A stretch of DNA of 64,000 bases from Aminicenans sp964648465 (GCA_964648465.1 CAZYMU010000009.1:1-64000); one strand, 5' to 3'; shown: positions 1 through 9,568, counted from the stretch's first letter. Numbers and translations are program-made. Notes: generated by a model from the sequence alone, not told the origin.

Positions 1-156
1 CATTCTATCTTAAGAGAGATTTTCGCTTTTTGTGTGAAGTTGCGGAATCGCTGGGCCATACCCCACATTCTTGTATAATAATCTTCTAAGGGAATATAAT
101 AAAATGCTAAACAAAATATGTTGAAATAATAAGAAGATGGAAAAAGGAGGGGATCA

Positions 157-222
157 ATGACAAAAGCAAAAAAAATGGCTGGCAAAAAGCCGACTTTCAA
201 GGAACGCTTCCTGCAAAAATAG
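157..222 (+). pseudogene. Small basic ORF, possibly frameshifted
   Basis: An ATG at 157 follows a strong Shine-Dalgarno run (AAGGAGGGG). It opens a 21-residue lysine-rich peptide (MTKAKKMAGKKPTFKERFLQ plus a final K) ending at TAG 220-222. Just before that stop, another frame continues from 213 to TAA 267-269 as AKIAASIESIFNPKNVLK. That continuation is protein-like and would give a peptide of about 36 residues if one base were lost or gained near 205-213. This could be a real small protein with a frameshift or base error, or chance. I recognise no family. Confidence 0.35.
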
Positions 223-319
223 CTGCTTCCATTGAATCTATATTTAATCCGAAGAACGTTTTGAAGTAAAGCCTGACAGTATATACCGGGGCCTTATTTA
301 GCCTCTTCCTCAGACTAAC

Positions 320-1570
320 TCAGGAGGAATCTTTTTTGGCCTGAGGTTTTATATCAGGAAAAGACTCATTGAGGGACTTGTAAACCCAATCCGCAATTTT
401 CTTTTCAAATTCGAAAATTTCTTGTTTTCCGGGTTTGTTATTTTCCCAATTTTTTAGTTGTTCATTCGTTTCGAAAAATACCTGATTTTCAATCTTAAAA
501 AGCCGATCAAGAACTCCATTTCCTCTATAATTTAATAGCCGGCTGATATTTAAATACTGGTTCATATGTCCTCTTTTATCCGGATAAAGATAGGAAGCAA
601 TGGCCCTGGAAAAATCATTCATGGGGACAGTCTCCGGGTCGCTAAGCTCTGAAGGGACAGCTGCTGCATTCGCCCATAAAGGCACAGCAACAGTACAGAT
701 AGGCTGACCAAGGAGAACCCACATAGTCGAAAGATAGGCATCCTTCGGGCTTGAAACACCATGAAATAAGGCTACAGAAGCAGAAGAGTTGCGGTTTATG
801 GTGTCATTTGTGTTGATATATACAGGCAAAGAAGGATCATAAATATTTTGTTTGGAAAGTGGATATGAATTGAGCTTCTGGTTAACCAGGTCTCTTGCCA
901 CTTGCTGAAGAATAAATTTAATCGTGATACGGCCTTCCACTGCTGCATTTTGAAACAATCTTGACGCTCTTTCAAAGCGGATATACCCTCCTCCTCCATT
1001 TCTAATGGGTGAAGTGAATGCATAATTTGTTCGGATAATGTAACCTTGAGGAGCCACTCGCGGGTCATTAGCATCGAATTTCACGAAGGAAGCATTGCTT
1101 GTTTCGAAGAAACAGGCATTGCCCTTAGCATCAATGACTCCAAAATTAGCTGCAACCTCGCGATTGTTATTTGTACTAATGAGCAGTTTTTCAAAATCCG
1201 AAACATCGGCACATTCTTCAAGAGCTCGCTTCATAAAGCTTCCGTTATGGACCATGCCATCCTTAACAATAACTAGATCGTTAGAAGCTGAATTCATAAT
1301 GGCAAAGCCCTGAGTATTTATGCCTGCCCATGCACTCTCTTGCTTTTTACTAATGGCATTAACTAAAGCTATGAAACTGTATTTCTTCCCATGAAAGTAG
1401 ACGATTTTATTATCCAGAACAGAAGTATCCCTGTTTTTCCACATCAAGGGCCTTCCGTCTCTTGTTGCTTTTCCGGAAATCACAGCTACAGTGCAGGGGA
1501 AAAGCGACAACTGTACAGAAAGAGAGATAAACATAAATAAGGAAATAACAAGAGCATACTGTCTTTTCAT
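320..1570 (-). CDS. Secreted Ntn-hydrolase, acyl-transferase/choloylglycine hydrolase-like (C45-type)
   Basis: This 416-residue protein has a signal peptide (about residues 1-25) followed immediately by Cys26 in FPCTVAVISGKATRDGRPLMWKNRD. That is the pattern of N-terminal-nucleophile cysteine hydrolases of the penicillin acylase/AAT (C45) and choloylglycine hydrolase group, where the cysteine becomes the N-terminus and catalytic nucleophile after processing. Asn and Arg residues follow in the expected surroundings (WAGINTQGFAIMNS). Acting on an amide bond in the periplasm is inferred; the substrate cannot be told. It stands alone on the minus strand. The C-terminal third, rich in charged residues, is less typical. 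Confidence 0.7.
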   Translation of the reverse strand: MKRQYALVISLFMFISLSVQLSLFPCTVAVISGKATRDGRPLMWKNRDTSVLDNKIVYFHGKKYSFIALVNAISKKQESAWAGINTQGFAIMNSASNDLVIVKDGMVHNGSFMKRALEECADVSDFEKLLISTNNNREVAANFGVIDAKGNACFFETSNASFVKFDANDPRVAPQGYIIRTNYAFTSPIRNGGGGYIRFERASRLFQNAAVEGRITIKFILQQVARDLVNQKLNSYPLSKQNIYDPSLPVYINTNDTINRNSSASVALFHGVSSPKDAYLSTMWVLLGQPICTVAVPLWANAAAVPSELSDPETVPMNDFSRAIASYLYPDKRGHMNQYLNISRLLNYRGNGVLDRLFKIENQVFFETNEQLKNWENNKPGKQEIFEFEKKIADWVYKSLNESFPDIKPQAKKDSS

Positions 1571-1602
1571 ATCATACCTCCACAGATGCAGGGCCTGAAC
1601 TG

Positions 1603-2934
1603 CTAGGCCTTATGCTTTACCAGATGAGTAATCCCTTCAAGAAACATATCAATATGTTTAAATGTTATATAGATATGAGTAGATACTCTTACACCATAAG
1701 TACCCTTTTCCTTATTCCCGATTGTTCTGATTACAATATTGTATTTCTCCCTTACATAATTGACCATTTTCCTGGGTTCAATCCCTTCAATGGAAAAAGC
1801 TGTTAGGCCCCCGCTGAGATAAGGGTCTTGTGAGGTATGCAGTTTGACACCTGGAATCTTCTTCAATTCTCTTTTTAAATAACCAGCCAGTGCTTTAATT
1901 CTTCTTTCGATTCTGCTTTTCCCAATAGAATTCTGAAAATCCACAGCTTCGCCAAGTGCTATTGTCAAAGCGTCCGCTCTCTGGCCGAGTGTCTCGTATT
2001 TTCTTGCATTTTCATATCTATCCCAACCTCCAGAGGCAATTGTTGGCCACAGTTTGTCCTGAACATCTTTCTTAACATAAAGCAGGCCTACTCCTGTCGG
2101 AGCCCCCCCCCATTTGTAAGGACTCGTCGCAAAAAAATCTATTCCCAGTCCCTTCATGTTCAGATCAAGCATTCCGAAACCGTGAGCACTATCTGCAACA
2201 ACAAGTACTCCTTTATCATGAGCCATCTTGGATAACTCCTTGAGAGGAGCAATAAGTCCAGAAATATATATTGTATGACTTATACTGATGATTTTTGTTC
2301 TTGGGGTTATAGCCTTTTGAAATGCACCAATAAACTCATCCACACTTTTCGGAGGGAGGCCGATAGGAACTTCTTTAATTTTAATCCCGTATCTTTTCTC
2401 TTTTAGTTTCCAGGGATGCGTTCCTCCAGGATGTTCCATAGTGGAAAGAAGCACTTCATCACCTTCATTTAAATCAAGTCCATTGGCCACAAAATTCATC
2501 CCTTCAGTCGTGTTTCTTGTGATAACAATTTCATCTACAGAAGCATTGATGAATCTTGCAAGCTTTGCCCGAACCTCTTCCTTTTTCCTTGGGATAAAAT
2601 TATATGTATCAAAAGGATTTGTTGCCTGCACTTTGAATGTCTTCATCAAGGTATTGAAAACAGGCTTCGGCATTGGACCAACTGTCCCATTGTTCATCAT
2701 GATGACCCCATCCTTGAATAAAAAGTGCCTTCTTAGCGCATCCCAGTACACACCGTCAGGAGCTTCATCCTTGATGTATTTCTGGTTTAAGGATGTTATG
2801 CTCTGATAGATAGAGGCATTCAGTCTATTCAGAGAAGCGATAGTTAGAGTAGATCCCGCCACTAAATATTTAACAAAATCCCTTCTTGATAGTTCTGTTA
2901 AGACGTTTTTTGAAATTTTGCTATTATTATTCAT
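1603..2934 (-). CDS. Class V aminotransferase (isopenicillin-N epimerase-like), Tat-type leader
   Basis: PLP-dependent enzyme of the class V aminotransferase/cysteine desulfurase fold. Visible are the cofactor-contact segment TRNTTEGMNFV, the aspartate in VVADSAHGFG, and the lysine of SPYKWGGAPTGVG expected to form the Schiff base. The N-terminus has a twin-arginine leader (SRRDFVKYLVAGSTLTIASL), so it is probably exported folded with its cofactor. I chose the ATG at 2934 (MNNNSK) because AGGAGGAAA lies just upstream; an upstream in-frame ATG at 2979 lacks this. The downstream gene is an unrelated hydrolase. Exact reaction (epimerase, desulfurase or transaminase) is not clear. Confidence 0.75.
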   Translation of the reverse strand: MNNNSKISKNVLTELSRRDFVKYLVAGSTLTIASLNRLNASIYQSITSLNQKYIKDEAPDGVYWDALRRHFLFKDGVIMMNNGTVGPMPKPVFNTLMKTFKVQATNPFDTYNFIPRKKEEVRAKLARFINASVDEIVITRNTTEGMNFVANGLDLNEGDEVLLSTMEHPGGTHPWKLKEKRYGIKIKEVPIGLPPKSVDEFIGAFQKAITPRTKIISISHTIYISGLIAPLKELSKMAHDKGVLVVADSAHGFGMLDLNMKGLGIDFFATSPYKWGGAPTGVGLLYVKKDVQDKLWPTIASGGWDRYENARKYETLGQRADALTIALGEAVDFQNSIGKSRIERRIKALAGYLKRELKKIPGVKLHTSQDPYLSGGLTAFSIEGIEPRKMVNYVREKYNIVIRTIGNKEKGTYGVRVSTHIYITFKHIDMFLEGITHLVKHKA

Positions 2935-3026
2935 TAAAATTTCCTCCTTTCTCCATATTTTATTCACAATAATTTTCATCTGTCAAACCAACATGAATTA
3001 TTCATAACTTGAATTCAGTATATATT

Positions 3027-3872
3027 TCATCTCCCAGCTTTCATCAATACGATATGCCCTTTTCCCACTCCAATATCCCGGGCTATAACCTCACATTTCG
3101 TTTTTAGAAGGAAAAAAATCGGCCTTGCTTCCCCAGAAAGGCCTTCATAATTTCCCTGGCCTTTGCTAATGACAAAATCAGCTGACCTGTACACTTTCAT
3201 AAACTTACTGGAACACAATTTTAAAATCGTTCCAGGAGCATCGCAGCCAGAAGAAATGATTTCAGCCACATTGTCAATCCCAGCCTCAAGAGCATCTTTT
3301 CGCACAGCATCGTTGATCACGGGTTTTTCACGGACAACATAGATAACAGGTTTTTGAATCTCCTCAATAAGAATCCTGTCAAAAACCGTTTCTCCTGCAT
3401 TATCTGCAATATAAAGAACATTTTTTGCCCCTGCCAAAGCTTCACAAAATTCCTTATAATGAAGGATACCAAAATCCTGCGATAAAATTGTCTTTATATC
3501 ATTTCTTAAGTCAAAATCAGCATTGGCGCCAAAGTCAATGATATTTCCGGCAATTGCAACTTTAACCGCAGCCATCAATCGATCTTGGGAATCATCTACC
3601 ATTTTTTTCAATTCGGGGTATAAAGAAAGCGCTTGTCTTGTGCATTCTTCTTTTATTTTTTGATATGGGTCAGCCACCCCTGTAATTTCAGATATAATCC
3701 TGTAAACTTCCCGCCCAATCTCAGGAGGAGTTGCCTCAAAACAAACCCCTGGAAGAAACTCAGCGACTGCATCCAAAACTTGCCTGATCTTCTTTTCATC
3801 AGAAGTTATAATACGCGAGGTTTTAATTGCCTGACTAAAAAAACAGGGGTAGCAGTCCAGATAAGCCTTCAT
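3027..3872 (-). CDS. DUF89/ARMT1-family damage-control phosphatase
   Basis: 281 residues. It starts MKAYLDCYPCFF, the CxxC opening of the prokaryotic DUF89 subfamily, and contains the metal-site stretch LYIADNAGETVFDRILIEEI typical of DUF89 metal-dependent phosphatases. Known family members hydrolyse harmful or damaged phosphometabolites such as sugar phosphates. The ATG overlaps the stop of the upstream Nudix gene by four bases, so the two are translationally coupled. Together they suggest metabolite clean-up (inference). Cytoplasmic; no signal peptide. Confidence 0.8.
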   Translation of the reverse strand: MKAYLDCYPCFFSQAIKTSRIITSDEKKIRQVLDAVAEFLPGVCFEATPPEIGREVYRIISEITGVADPYQKIKEECTRQALSLYPELKKMVDDSQDRLMAAVKVAIAGNIIDFGANADFDLRNDIKTILSQDFGILHYKEFCEALAGAKNVLYIADNAGETVFDRILIEEIQKPVIYVVREKPVINDAVRKDALEAGIDNVAEIISSGCDAPGTILKLCSSKFMKVYRSADFVISKGQGNYEGLSGEARPIFFLLKTKCEVIARDIGVGKGHIVLMKAGR

Positions 3873-4375
3873 TCTTTTCCTGCCTTCAGTCCATCTTCAA
3901 TAATTTTTGCATGGCTGGAAAATGCGATTTCCGGCAGCTCTTTCAAAGAAAAAAATTCTGCGCTCTGGGAATCTGAACCAGCAGATAGTCTGCCGCTGGC
4001 TGTAACATGATATCCAACTATTATCACATTCTTATACATTAAGGATTTCTGGGAATAAACTCCTATCAACTTTAAAAGCTTCCCTTTCATTCCAGTTTCT
4101 TCTTCAAGTTCTCTTAGGCAAGCCTGCTTCGTAGTTTCATCGATTTCAACGAAACCGGACGGCAGCGCCCATTTTCCCTTCTCAGGCTCTACTCCCCTTT
4201 TTACAAGAAGTATTTCCCCTTTTTTATTCCTCACAAATGCTGCAGCACAAGGCAGCGGATTCTCATAATTCACCCAGCCGCATGTTGGACAGAAAAACCT
4301 TTCCCTTCCTTCTTCTTTCCTAACTCTTAATTTAGAGCCACAATTAATACAATATCTCACCACTTTTTTCTCCAA
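3869..4375 (-). CDS. Nudix hydrolase with N-terminal zinc ribbon
   Basis: 168 residues. A zinc ribbon (C9, C12, C29, C32) is followed by a complete Nudix box, GFVEIDETTKQACLRELEEETGM, which fits GX5EX7REUXEEXGU. Zinc-ribbon Nudix proteins hydrolyse nucleoside-diphosphate derivatives such as NADH or ADP-ribose; the substrate here is not known. The start is a TTG at 4375, supported by AGGAGGAAAAGA just upstream. It overlaps the DUF89 gene by four bases and probably leads that two-gene operon. Confidence 0.85.
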   Translation of the reverse strand: MEKKVVRYCINCGSKLRVRKEEGRERFFCPTCGWVNYENPLPCAAAFVRNKKGEILLVKRGVEPEKGKWALPSGFVEIDETTKQACLRELEEETGMKGKLLKLIGVYSQKSLMYKNVIIVGYHVTASGRLSAGSDSQSAEFFSLKELPEIAFSSHAKIIEDGLKAGKE

Positions 4376-4466
4376 TCTTTTCCTCCTTTGTGAGCAATTT
4401 GTTAATTAGTATGAATATCAGCATGAGGAAGAAGAATCATAATTTATAAAATTGCATCCGATGAAA

Positions 4467-6470
4467 TCAGTGTTTGAGTCTCGCGAGATTTTCCAGAGCG
4501 ACTTTGTTATTTTTGTTCAGGGCCAGAGCTTTCTCATAGGCTTCAACGGCACGCACTTTATCCTTTTTTAGCTTATAGATATTTCCCAGACGGACATAAA
4601 ACCAGTCTTTTTTGTAATGTGCAGGATCCAATTTTCCAGCTTTTTTGTATTCTGAGAGAGCATCATCAAAATTTTTCTCTCTCATAAAAATATCTGCTAA
4701 GAAAATATGATTTTCTGCATTGCTTGGCACCAGATCAATCGCTTGTTTTAGTATTCGAATTCCTGATTTAAACCGTCTGTTTTGAACATAGAGCTGTGCA
4801 AGTTTAATCATAAAGATCATTTTTTTAGGTTCCAGATCCAAAGCCTTTTCATACTCAAATATTGCATATCTGATTTTTCCCCTATTCCTGTATTCCTTTG
4901 CCAGCGATGCATGAACATACCAATCTTTTGGCAAGAAATGGATAGCTGCCTCTAAAATGGGAAGAATATCACGGGGGTGATTTTCATCCAAACGAAGATA
5001 ATAAAGATAAAGTCCTGTAGTTTGATATGTTCCTCCGAATATTTTAATACACTTGCCATTTTCAATATACGGGCGAAAAGCCCGATCCGGATTAAACTGA
5101 TAAGTCGAGGTACTTAGAAGCCAAGTGTCCGTTTTTTTTCTCAACAAATTCTCAATGTCATCTCGTTTTAAAGTTGAAAAAAAAACTTTATTGGACTGGA
5201 ATCCATAATAATTTAATGAATTTATATGCCATCTAGGTGAAATGAACAAGACTTCATCTTCCTCCACCTGCTCATTAAAAAAATGTGCTAATTCTCTAAT
5301 TGGTTGTTTAGGTTGGTTATACATTGCTTGAATGGAACTAATATGCACAAAAATAATTGAAAGAACCAAGCTGGTATAAACAATCTTTTGCACCAGATTT
5401 GACAGCTTTAATCTTAGTGTTGCGAGTCGAATTAAATAGACCAATCCAAAAGATATTCCAATGAGATAGGGTGGATTTGAAAATAGAATGTATCTGACTG
5501 CAAAGAATGATTCCGCTCTCATTAAAAAAAGGTAGACCATCGGAAGCGGCAGAAAAACCCATAATCCAAGCAATATTCCCTCAGTTCTTTTCTTGCTTAT
5601 CCAACATGCTGCCAATCCCCAAACAAATACAATTCCAAATATGTAGGGAAGACCTGAAATATGGGAACCGCTAAAAATACGCCATGTAAGGTTAAAAGCT
5701 GTTGAAAAACTCTGATGCAAACCAGCACCCTTGGTACGTGCGAGTAAAGAAGGAATCTTTGGTAAATATAAGATAAATATACCTATAATGCTTAAGACAA
5801 ACCAAAACCACGGTTTGAAGTCTATCTTAAACGCTTTATTTTCCTTTTTCAGCAAAATCCGCTGTCTTAGGGTGGTTATAATCAAGAATAAAGCTTGAAT
5901 ACCCATGTAAAATAATGCGAAATAATGAGTATAGGCACTCATTATTGTCACAATTAAATAGGCGACCCAAAATATCATTTTATTACTTTGGATTGTCTTA
6001 ATGAAAAAGTAGAAAGACAACAAAACAAATAATTGACACATACTGTACATGCGAGCTTCTTGAGCATAACTTATCTGAAGTGAAGAAAGGGTGAAAAAAA
6101 ATGCGGCAAATAATGCTAAAACATCATCGAACAATATTTGAGCAACCAGAAAGCAGGCAATTATTGAAAGAACAAAAAAAATGACAGATGGAAGCCGCAC
6201 AAAAAACTCGTTTGAACCGAGATTGAGAAAAACATGAAGAACTATGTAATAAAGAGGAGGGGCCATGTGCGTGTATTTTAAAGACTCATGGATTTGATGA
6301 TAGTTTTTGGATGCGATCTGGACGGTCGTAATTTCGTCTTCCCATAGGCTTTTTGCCCCCAATCTGTGCAGAGATAAACCTGATCCGACCAGGACGATCG
6401 ATAGAAGAAGCATCCAGATTATTAATTTATTTCGAGGATTAGCTGAAGGATCTTTCTTCCTATGGGACAT
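4467..6470 (-). CDS. GT39-family (ArnT/PMT-like) membrane glycosyltransferase with C-terminal TPRs
   Basis: 667 residues. An early transmembrane helix is followed by SLWEDEITTVQIASKNY, containing the acidic motif of GT-C glycosyltransferases that use polyprenyl-phosphate sugars, then about ten hydrophobic helices to roughly residue 390. The C-terminus (from about 500) holds several TPR units ending in KDKVRAVEAYEKALALNKNNKVALENLARL. Transfer of a lipid-linked sugar on the outer face of the inner membrane is inferred. It is the last gene of an overlapping four-gene operon; its ATG lies within the end of the methyltransferase gene upstream. Confidence 0.8.
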   Translation of the reverse strand: MSHRKKDPSANPRNKLIIWMLLLSIVLVGSGLSLHRLGAKSLWEDEITTVQIASKNYHQIHESLKYTHMAPPLYYIVLHVFLNLGSNEFFVRLPSVIFFVLSIIACFLVAQILFDDVLALFAAFFFTLSSLQISYAQEARMYSMCQLFVLLSFYFFIKTIQSNKMIFWVAYLIVTIMSAYTHYFALFYMGIQALFLIITTLRQRILLKKENKAFKIDFKPWFWFVLSIIGIFILYLPKIPSLLARTKGAGLHQSFSTAFNLTWRIFSGSHISGLPYIFGIVFVWGLAACWISKKRTEGILLGLWVFLPLPMVYLFLMRAESFFAVRYILFSNPPYLIGISFGLVYLIRLATLRLKLSNLVQKIVYTSLVLSIIFVHISSIQAMYNQPKQPIRELAHFFNEQVEEDEVLFISPRWHINSLNYYGFQSNKVFFSTLKRDDIENLLRKKTDTWLLSTSTYQFNPDRAFRPYIENGKCIKIFGGTYQTTGLYLYYLRLDENHPRDILPILEAAIHFLPKDWYVHASLAKEYRNRGKIRYAIFEYEKALDLEPKKMIFMIKLAQLYVQNRRFKSGIRILKQAIDLVPSNAENHIFLADIFMREKNFDDALSEYKKAGKLDPAHYKKDWFYVRLGNIYKLKKDKVRAVEAYEKALALNKNNKVALENLARLKH

Positions 6471-7221
6471 TACCCACTCCTTTTTTTGCAGGTTTCTCCG
6501 CAGCTATGATCAGAGATCCGGCGATTTCTTTTATCAGAGGGAGGGATTCCAACTGTGTGGCCGCCGGCTCGATTACGGGCAGAAGAAAGCGTGGCATGGC
6601 AGGATGCAGAAAATCAAATGGCTCAACCCGAACATTGATAAATCCCTGGTGCTGTATCTTCTTCCGGATTCTCCATCTGACAAAAGCGGTTTCATCAGGA
6701 GAATCACCAGCCCATTTTTTTAAAAAAGAAATGTTTTTCTGCAGGGCGATTTGCGGATTTATCATGTTTGGTTCCGTGAATAAAAATTTTCCCCCGGGTT
6801 TTAACAAGTGAAAAATATTCTTCAATGCCGGTTCAATATCCAAATGATGAAGAATGGAACTACCAACAACATAATCAAACCAGGAATCTTTAAAATCAGA
6901 CTGATGGGCATTTTTCACTTTAAAAACAACATTGGGTGAATTAACCCTCTTTCGCGCCTCATTCAGAAGCTCCCGGGAAACATCAATGGCGAATATCTTG
7001 TTGCCCGTACGGGCGAAACATTCTGTAAAAATTCCTGTCCCGCATCCAATCTCAAGGACATTCTTTTGGCGCCCTCTCAGAAATGAGGTGAAAAAGCGGC
7101 ACCTTCTCTCCCGTCTGATCCGGCCGGCTGGAGAGGACCAGTTCCAGATACATTCTCCTTTCTCCAGAATGACTCGGCCGTGTTCAATTTCTCTTTTAAG
7201 CCTTTTGACTGACATTATCAT
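6460..7221 (-). CDS. Class I SAM-dependent methyltransferase
   Basis: 253 residues. Motif I is NVLEIGCGTGIFTECFA, the acidic strand-2 end is IFAIDVSRELL, and motif IV-like VVGSSILHHLD follows. This is the UbiE/Methyltransf_11-type fold. It starts with ATG at 7221 overlapping the stop of the FkbM gene (ATGA) and runs into the start of the GT39 gene. The operon context suggests methylation of a sugar or lipid intermediate; the acceptor is unknown. Confidence 0.8.
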   Translation of the reverse strand: MIMSVKRLKREIEHGRVILEKGECIWNWSSPAGRIRRERRCRFFTSFLRGRQKNVLEIGCGTGIFTECFARTGNKIFAIDVSRELLNEARKRVNSPNVVFKVKNAHQSDFKDSWFDYVVGSSILHHLDIEPALKNIFHLLKPGGKFLFTEPNMINPQIALQKNISFLKKWAGDSPDETAFVRWRIRKKIQHQGFINVRVEPFDFLHPAMPRFLLPVIEPAATQLESLPLIKEIAGSLIIAAEKPAKKGVGNVP

Positions 7222-7955
7222 AAAAAAGTATTGGATTTTTTGGATGCATAAAAATCGGTATAATAATACTTTTCTGCCATCTTTTCAGGGTGAAGCGGAT
7301 CGGTTTTTGTATTAAAAAAGTGGACAGAAAATCCCAATTCTTTTAGGAGGCGTATATATTCCCCTGGTTCCACTCCGGCCTTCTTAAGAGCGAATGGCCA
7401 GAATTCCCCAATAAGAGTCAATTCCCTTGAACGCTGAATAGTCTTTTTCATGCCAAGAAGGGCGTAATAATCGTAGCCCTGCACATCAATTTTAATGAAA
7501 CCGATGATCTCTTCCTTATCCAGATCATCGTCGACAGCAACACAGGGAACATGCTGGACGGTCCTTTTCTCTCCCGAATCATAGGTTTGATGATCGATGT
7601 TCATATTCTTTGAGACATACAAATTTATCATTTCCGTTTTCTCGCCACAGGCATTCGGTTGAACGGTGATATTGTTCCTTTTTCTGGTGATTTTTTTAAG
7701 GATGGAAATATTCCGCTCTTCCGGCTCATAAGCAATCACTTTTCCTGAGGGGCCAACCAGCCTGGAAAGCAGGATAGAATAAAAGCCAATATTGGCTCCG
7801 ATATCAAGGACGGTCATCCCCTTTTTCACGGTTTTTCGGATCAACCGAATTTTTTCCCGATCACTGAAACGTTTATAACAGAAATAGAAAGCTTTATAGA
7901 TACAAAAAACCCTCTTATAGAAAAAATTCATCCATGTAAAGAGTTGGCACCACAT
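7218..7955 (-). CDS. FkbM-family methyltransferase
   Basis: 245 residues. The SAM site reads MTVLDIGANIGFYSILLSRLVGPSGKVIAYEPEE, and the FkbM hallmark FIKIDVQGYDYYALLGMKK is present at about residue 155. FkbM enzymes O-methylate sugars and polyketides; here a glycan role is inferred from neighbouring glycosyltransferases. The ATG at 7955 has only a weak ribosome site, and an ATG at 7931 (MNFFYKR) is an alternative start. Four-base overlap with the next methyltransferase gene. Confidence 0.82.
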   Translation of the reverse strand: MWCQLFTWMNFFYKRVFCIYKAFYFCYKRFSDREKIRLIRKTVKKGMTVLDIGANIGFYSILLSRLVGPSGKVIAYEPEERNISILKKITRKRNNITVQPNACGEKTEMINLYVSKNMNIDHQTYDSGEKRTVQHVPCVAVDDDLDKEEIIGFIKIDVQGYDYYALLGMKKTIQRSRELTLIGEFWPFALKKAGVEPGEYIRLLKELGFSVHFFNTKTDPLHPEKMAEKYYYTDFYASKKSNTFL

Positions 7956-7958
7956 CGT

Positions 7959-9428
7959 TTATATGAATTTGATACGGCGGGCGGCAATCAGCAGCATTTT
8001 GAACAGCAGGACACCATGCTTCCACCGTTTGATGTTGGTTGTTCCGTAAACCCGTTCCTGGTATCGGATGGGAAGATCGATGATCTTGAGTCCCAGTTTA
8101 GCCGCCCCGAAAATGAGGTCGAAATCGCCAAAGGGATCGAACTCGCCGAAATAGGCACGGTTGGCGGCAATGTGGTCATAGTCTTTCTTTCGAAGAACCT
8201 TTGTCCCACAGAGAGTGTCTTTAATGGACTGACCAAGCAGCCAGGAAAAGGCGATGCTGAAAAACTTGTTCCCCAGAATGTTGAAAAACCGCATGGCTTT
8301 ATCTTCCATAGGATAGACAAATCGGACACCATTGATGAATTCACCCTTCCCGCTCACGAGCGCTTCATAGAAGAGGGGGAGATCCTCCGGCGGAACCGTG
8401 ATATCGGCATCCAAGATCATCAGGATATCTCCTGTGGCTATCTCAAAGCCAGCCCTGACAGCATCCGCCTTGCCGATACCTCCCTGACGGATGAGTTTGC
8501 TCGGTCTGTCTGGATTGCGGGAAATTTCCTTCTCTATGACTTCATAGGTATCATCTTTGGAATGTCCTTCGACAAAAATGAGTTCGGTGAACTTTCCCAT
8601 GTCCGGAACACGCTTGAAGATATTGGATATGTTACCGGCCTCGTTCCAGGCGGGTACGACAACTGAGACTACGGGCTTATCTTTTTGAGCGACGTAGACT
8701 GTGATCGGTTTGGCCAAGAAAAAATTCGTAAGGGCAAAATATTTGAAGGGCCAAAGCTTGACGAGAAAACGATTGAAAAAGGCATTCAAAAGCGGAATGG
8801 GAAGAGGGAAAAGGATTTCCTCCCACTTCCTGACAACCTCGAAGTCGCAGAGCCTTAACATATTGGTAATATCCTCTGTGCTGAACCAGTTCTGAGTCAG
8901 TGTGGGGCGGCTTAATCGAAGCCAACGGGCTACAGAAAGTGGTTTTTCCCAGAGTCTGCTATGGGAATTGATGATGATTCTTGTCATTGGTGTTGTCAGC
9001 TGTTTGATTTTTTGAAAAACCTTTTGAACATCCCAGAGGTCATTGAGTAAATCAGAAAAAATAATAAAATCAAATGTTTCATTGGTGTCCAGAGCATGGC
9101 AGTCCGATTGAATAAACTTTAAGGAGGGATGCTTTTCCTTGGCATTTCGTATCATTTCACCCGACAGATCCACTCCGATTCCTAATGATGGCTCAAGATG
9201 GGCTAAAAGATCCCCTTCACTACAGCCGATTTCACACACCCTTTGTCCGGGCGGAACCAAGAATTGATAGATCTTCGTCAACCGTTTGTGATAAGAACTT
9301 CCCCACTTAACTCTGTGCTTCTTGCGCGCGATGGCATCCCAATGGGCCATCCGCTGAGCGGTATATTTGGATTTGGAATCATTGACTTTCGGCATGATAA
9401 TTTTCTCTTTATTTTGTTCAATTTTCAC
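7959..9428 (-). CDS. Fusion of SAM methyltransferase and family 2 glycosyltransferase
   Basis: 489 residues in two parts. Residues about 25-220 form a class I methyltransferase (RVCEIGCSEGDLLAHLEPSLGIGVDLSGEM). Residues about 255-489 form a GT2 enzyme of the dolichol-phosphate-mannose-synthase type (VSVVVPAWNEAGNISNIFKRV, then ILDADITVPPEDL with the metal-binding DAD). No stop or frameshift separates them. The start is GTG at 9428; ATG at 9395 (MPKVND) is an alternative and neither has a strong ribosome site. First gene of the glycan operon ending at 4467. Confidence 0.8.
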   Translation of the reverse strand: MKIEQNKEKIIMPKVNDSKSKYTAQRMAHWDAIARKKHRVKWGSSYHKRLTKIYQFLVPPGQRVCEIGCSEGDLLAHLEPSLGIGVDLSGEMIRNAKEKHPSLKFIQSDCHALDTNETFDFIIFSDLLNDLWDVQKVFQKIKQLTTPMTRIIINSHSRLWEKPLSVARWLRLSRPTLTQNWFSTEDITNMLRLCDFEVVRKWEEILFPLPIPLLNAFFNRFLVKLWPFKYFALTNFFLAKPITVYVAQKDKPVVSVVVPAWNEAGNISNIFKRVPDMGKFTELIFVEGHSKDDTYEVIEKEISRNPDRPSKLIRQGGIGKADAVRAGFEIATGDILMILDADITVPPEDLPLFYEALVSGKGEFINGVRFVYPMEDKAMRFFNILGNKFFSIAFSWLLGQSIKDTLCGTKVLRKKDYDHIAANRAYFGEFDPFGDFDLIFGAAKLGLKIIDLPIRYQERVYGTTNIKRWKHGVLLFKMLLIAARRIKFI

Positions 9429-9568
9429 CCATGACCTACTACATTTACAATACTATAACGAACAAACATATCCAGTCAATCAGGAATCCGCTGGAAATAG
9501 ACAATCCAATAGAAAATTCCTGAATAAAGATTATAACATTTATCAAACAAAACAGGGATGCACAATTT

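Noticed and set aside
2996..3020. TGAATTATTCA sequence between the DUF89 and aminotransferase genes as a further repeat end.
   Set aside because: It lacks the CC/GG outer bases and target-like flanks of the family.
7944..8666. A 240-codon plus-strand reading frame opposite the methyltransferase-GT2 gene.
   Set aside because: It is antisense to a gene with clear domain motifs, has no ribosome site or family resemblance.
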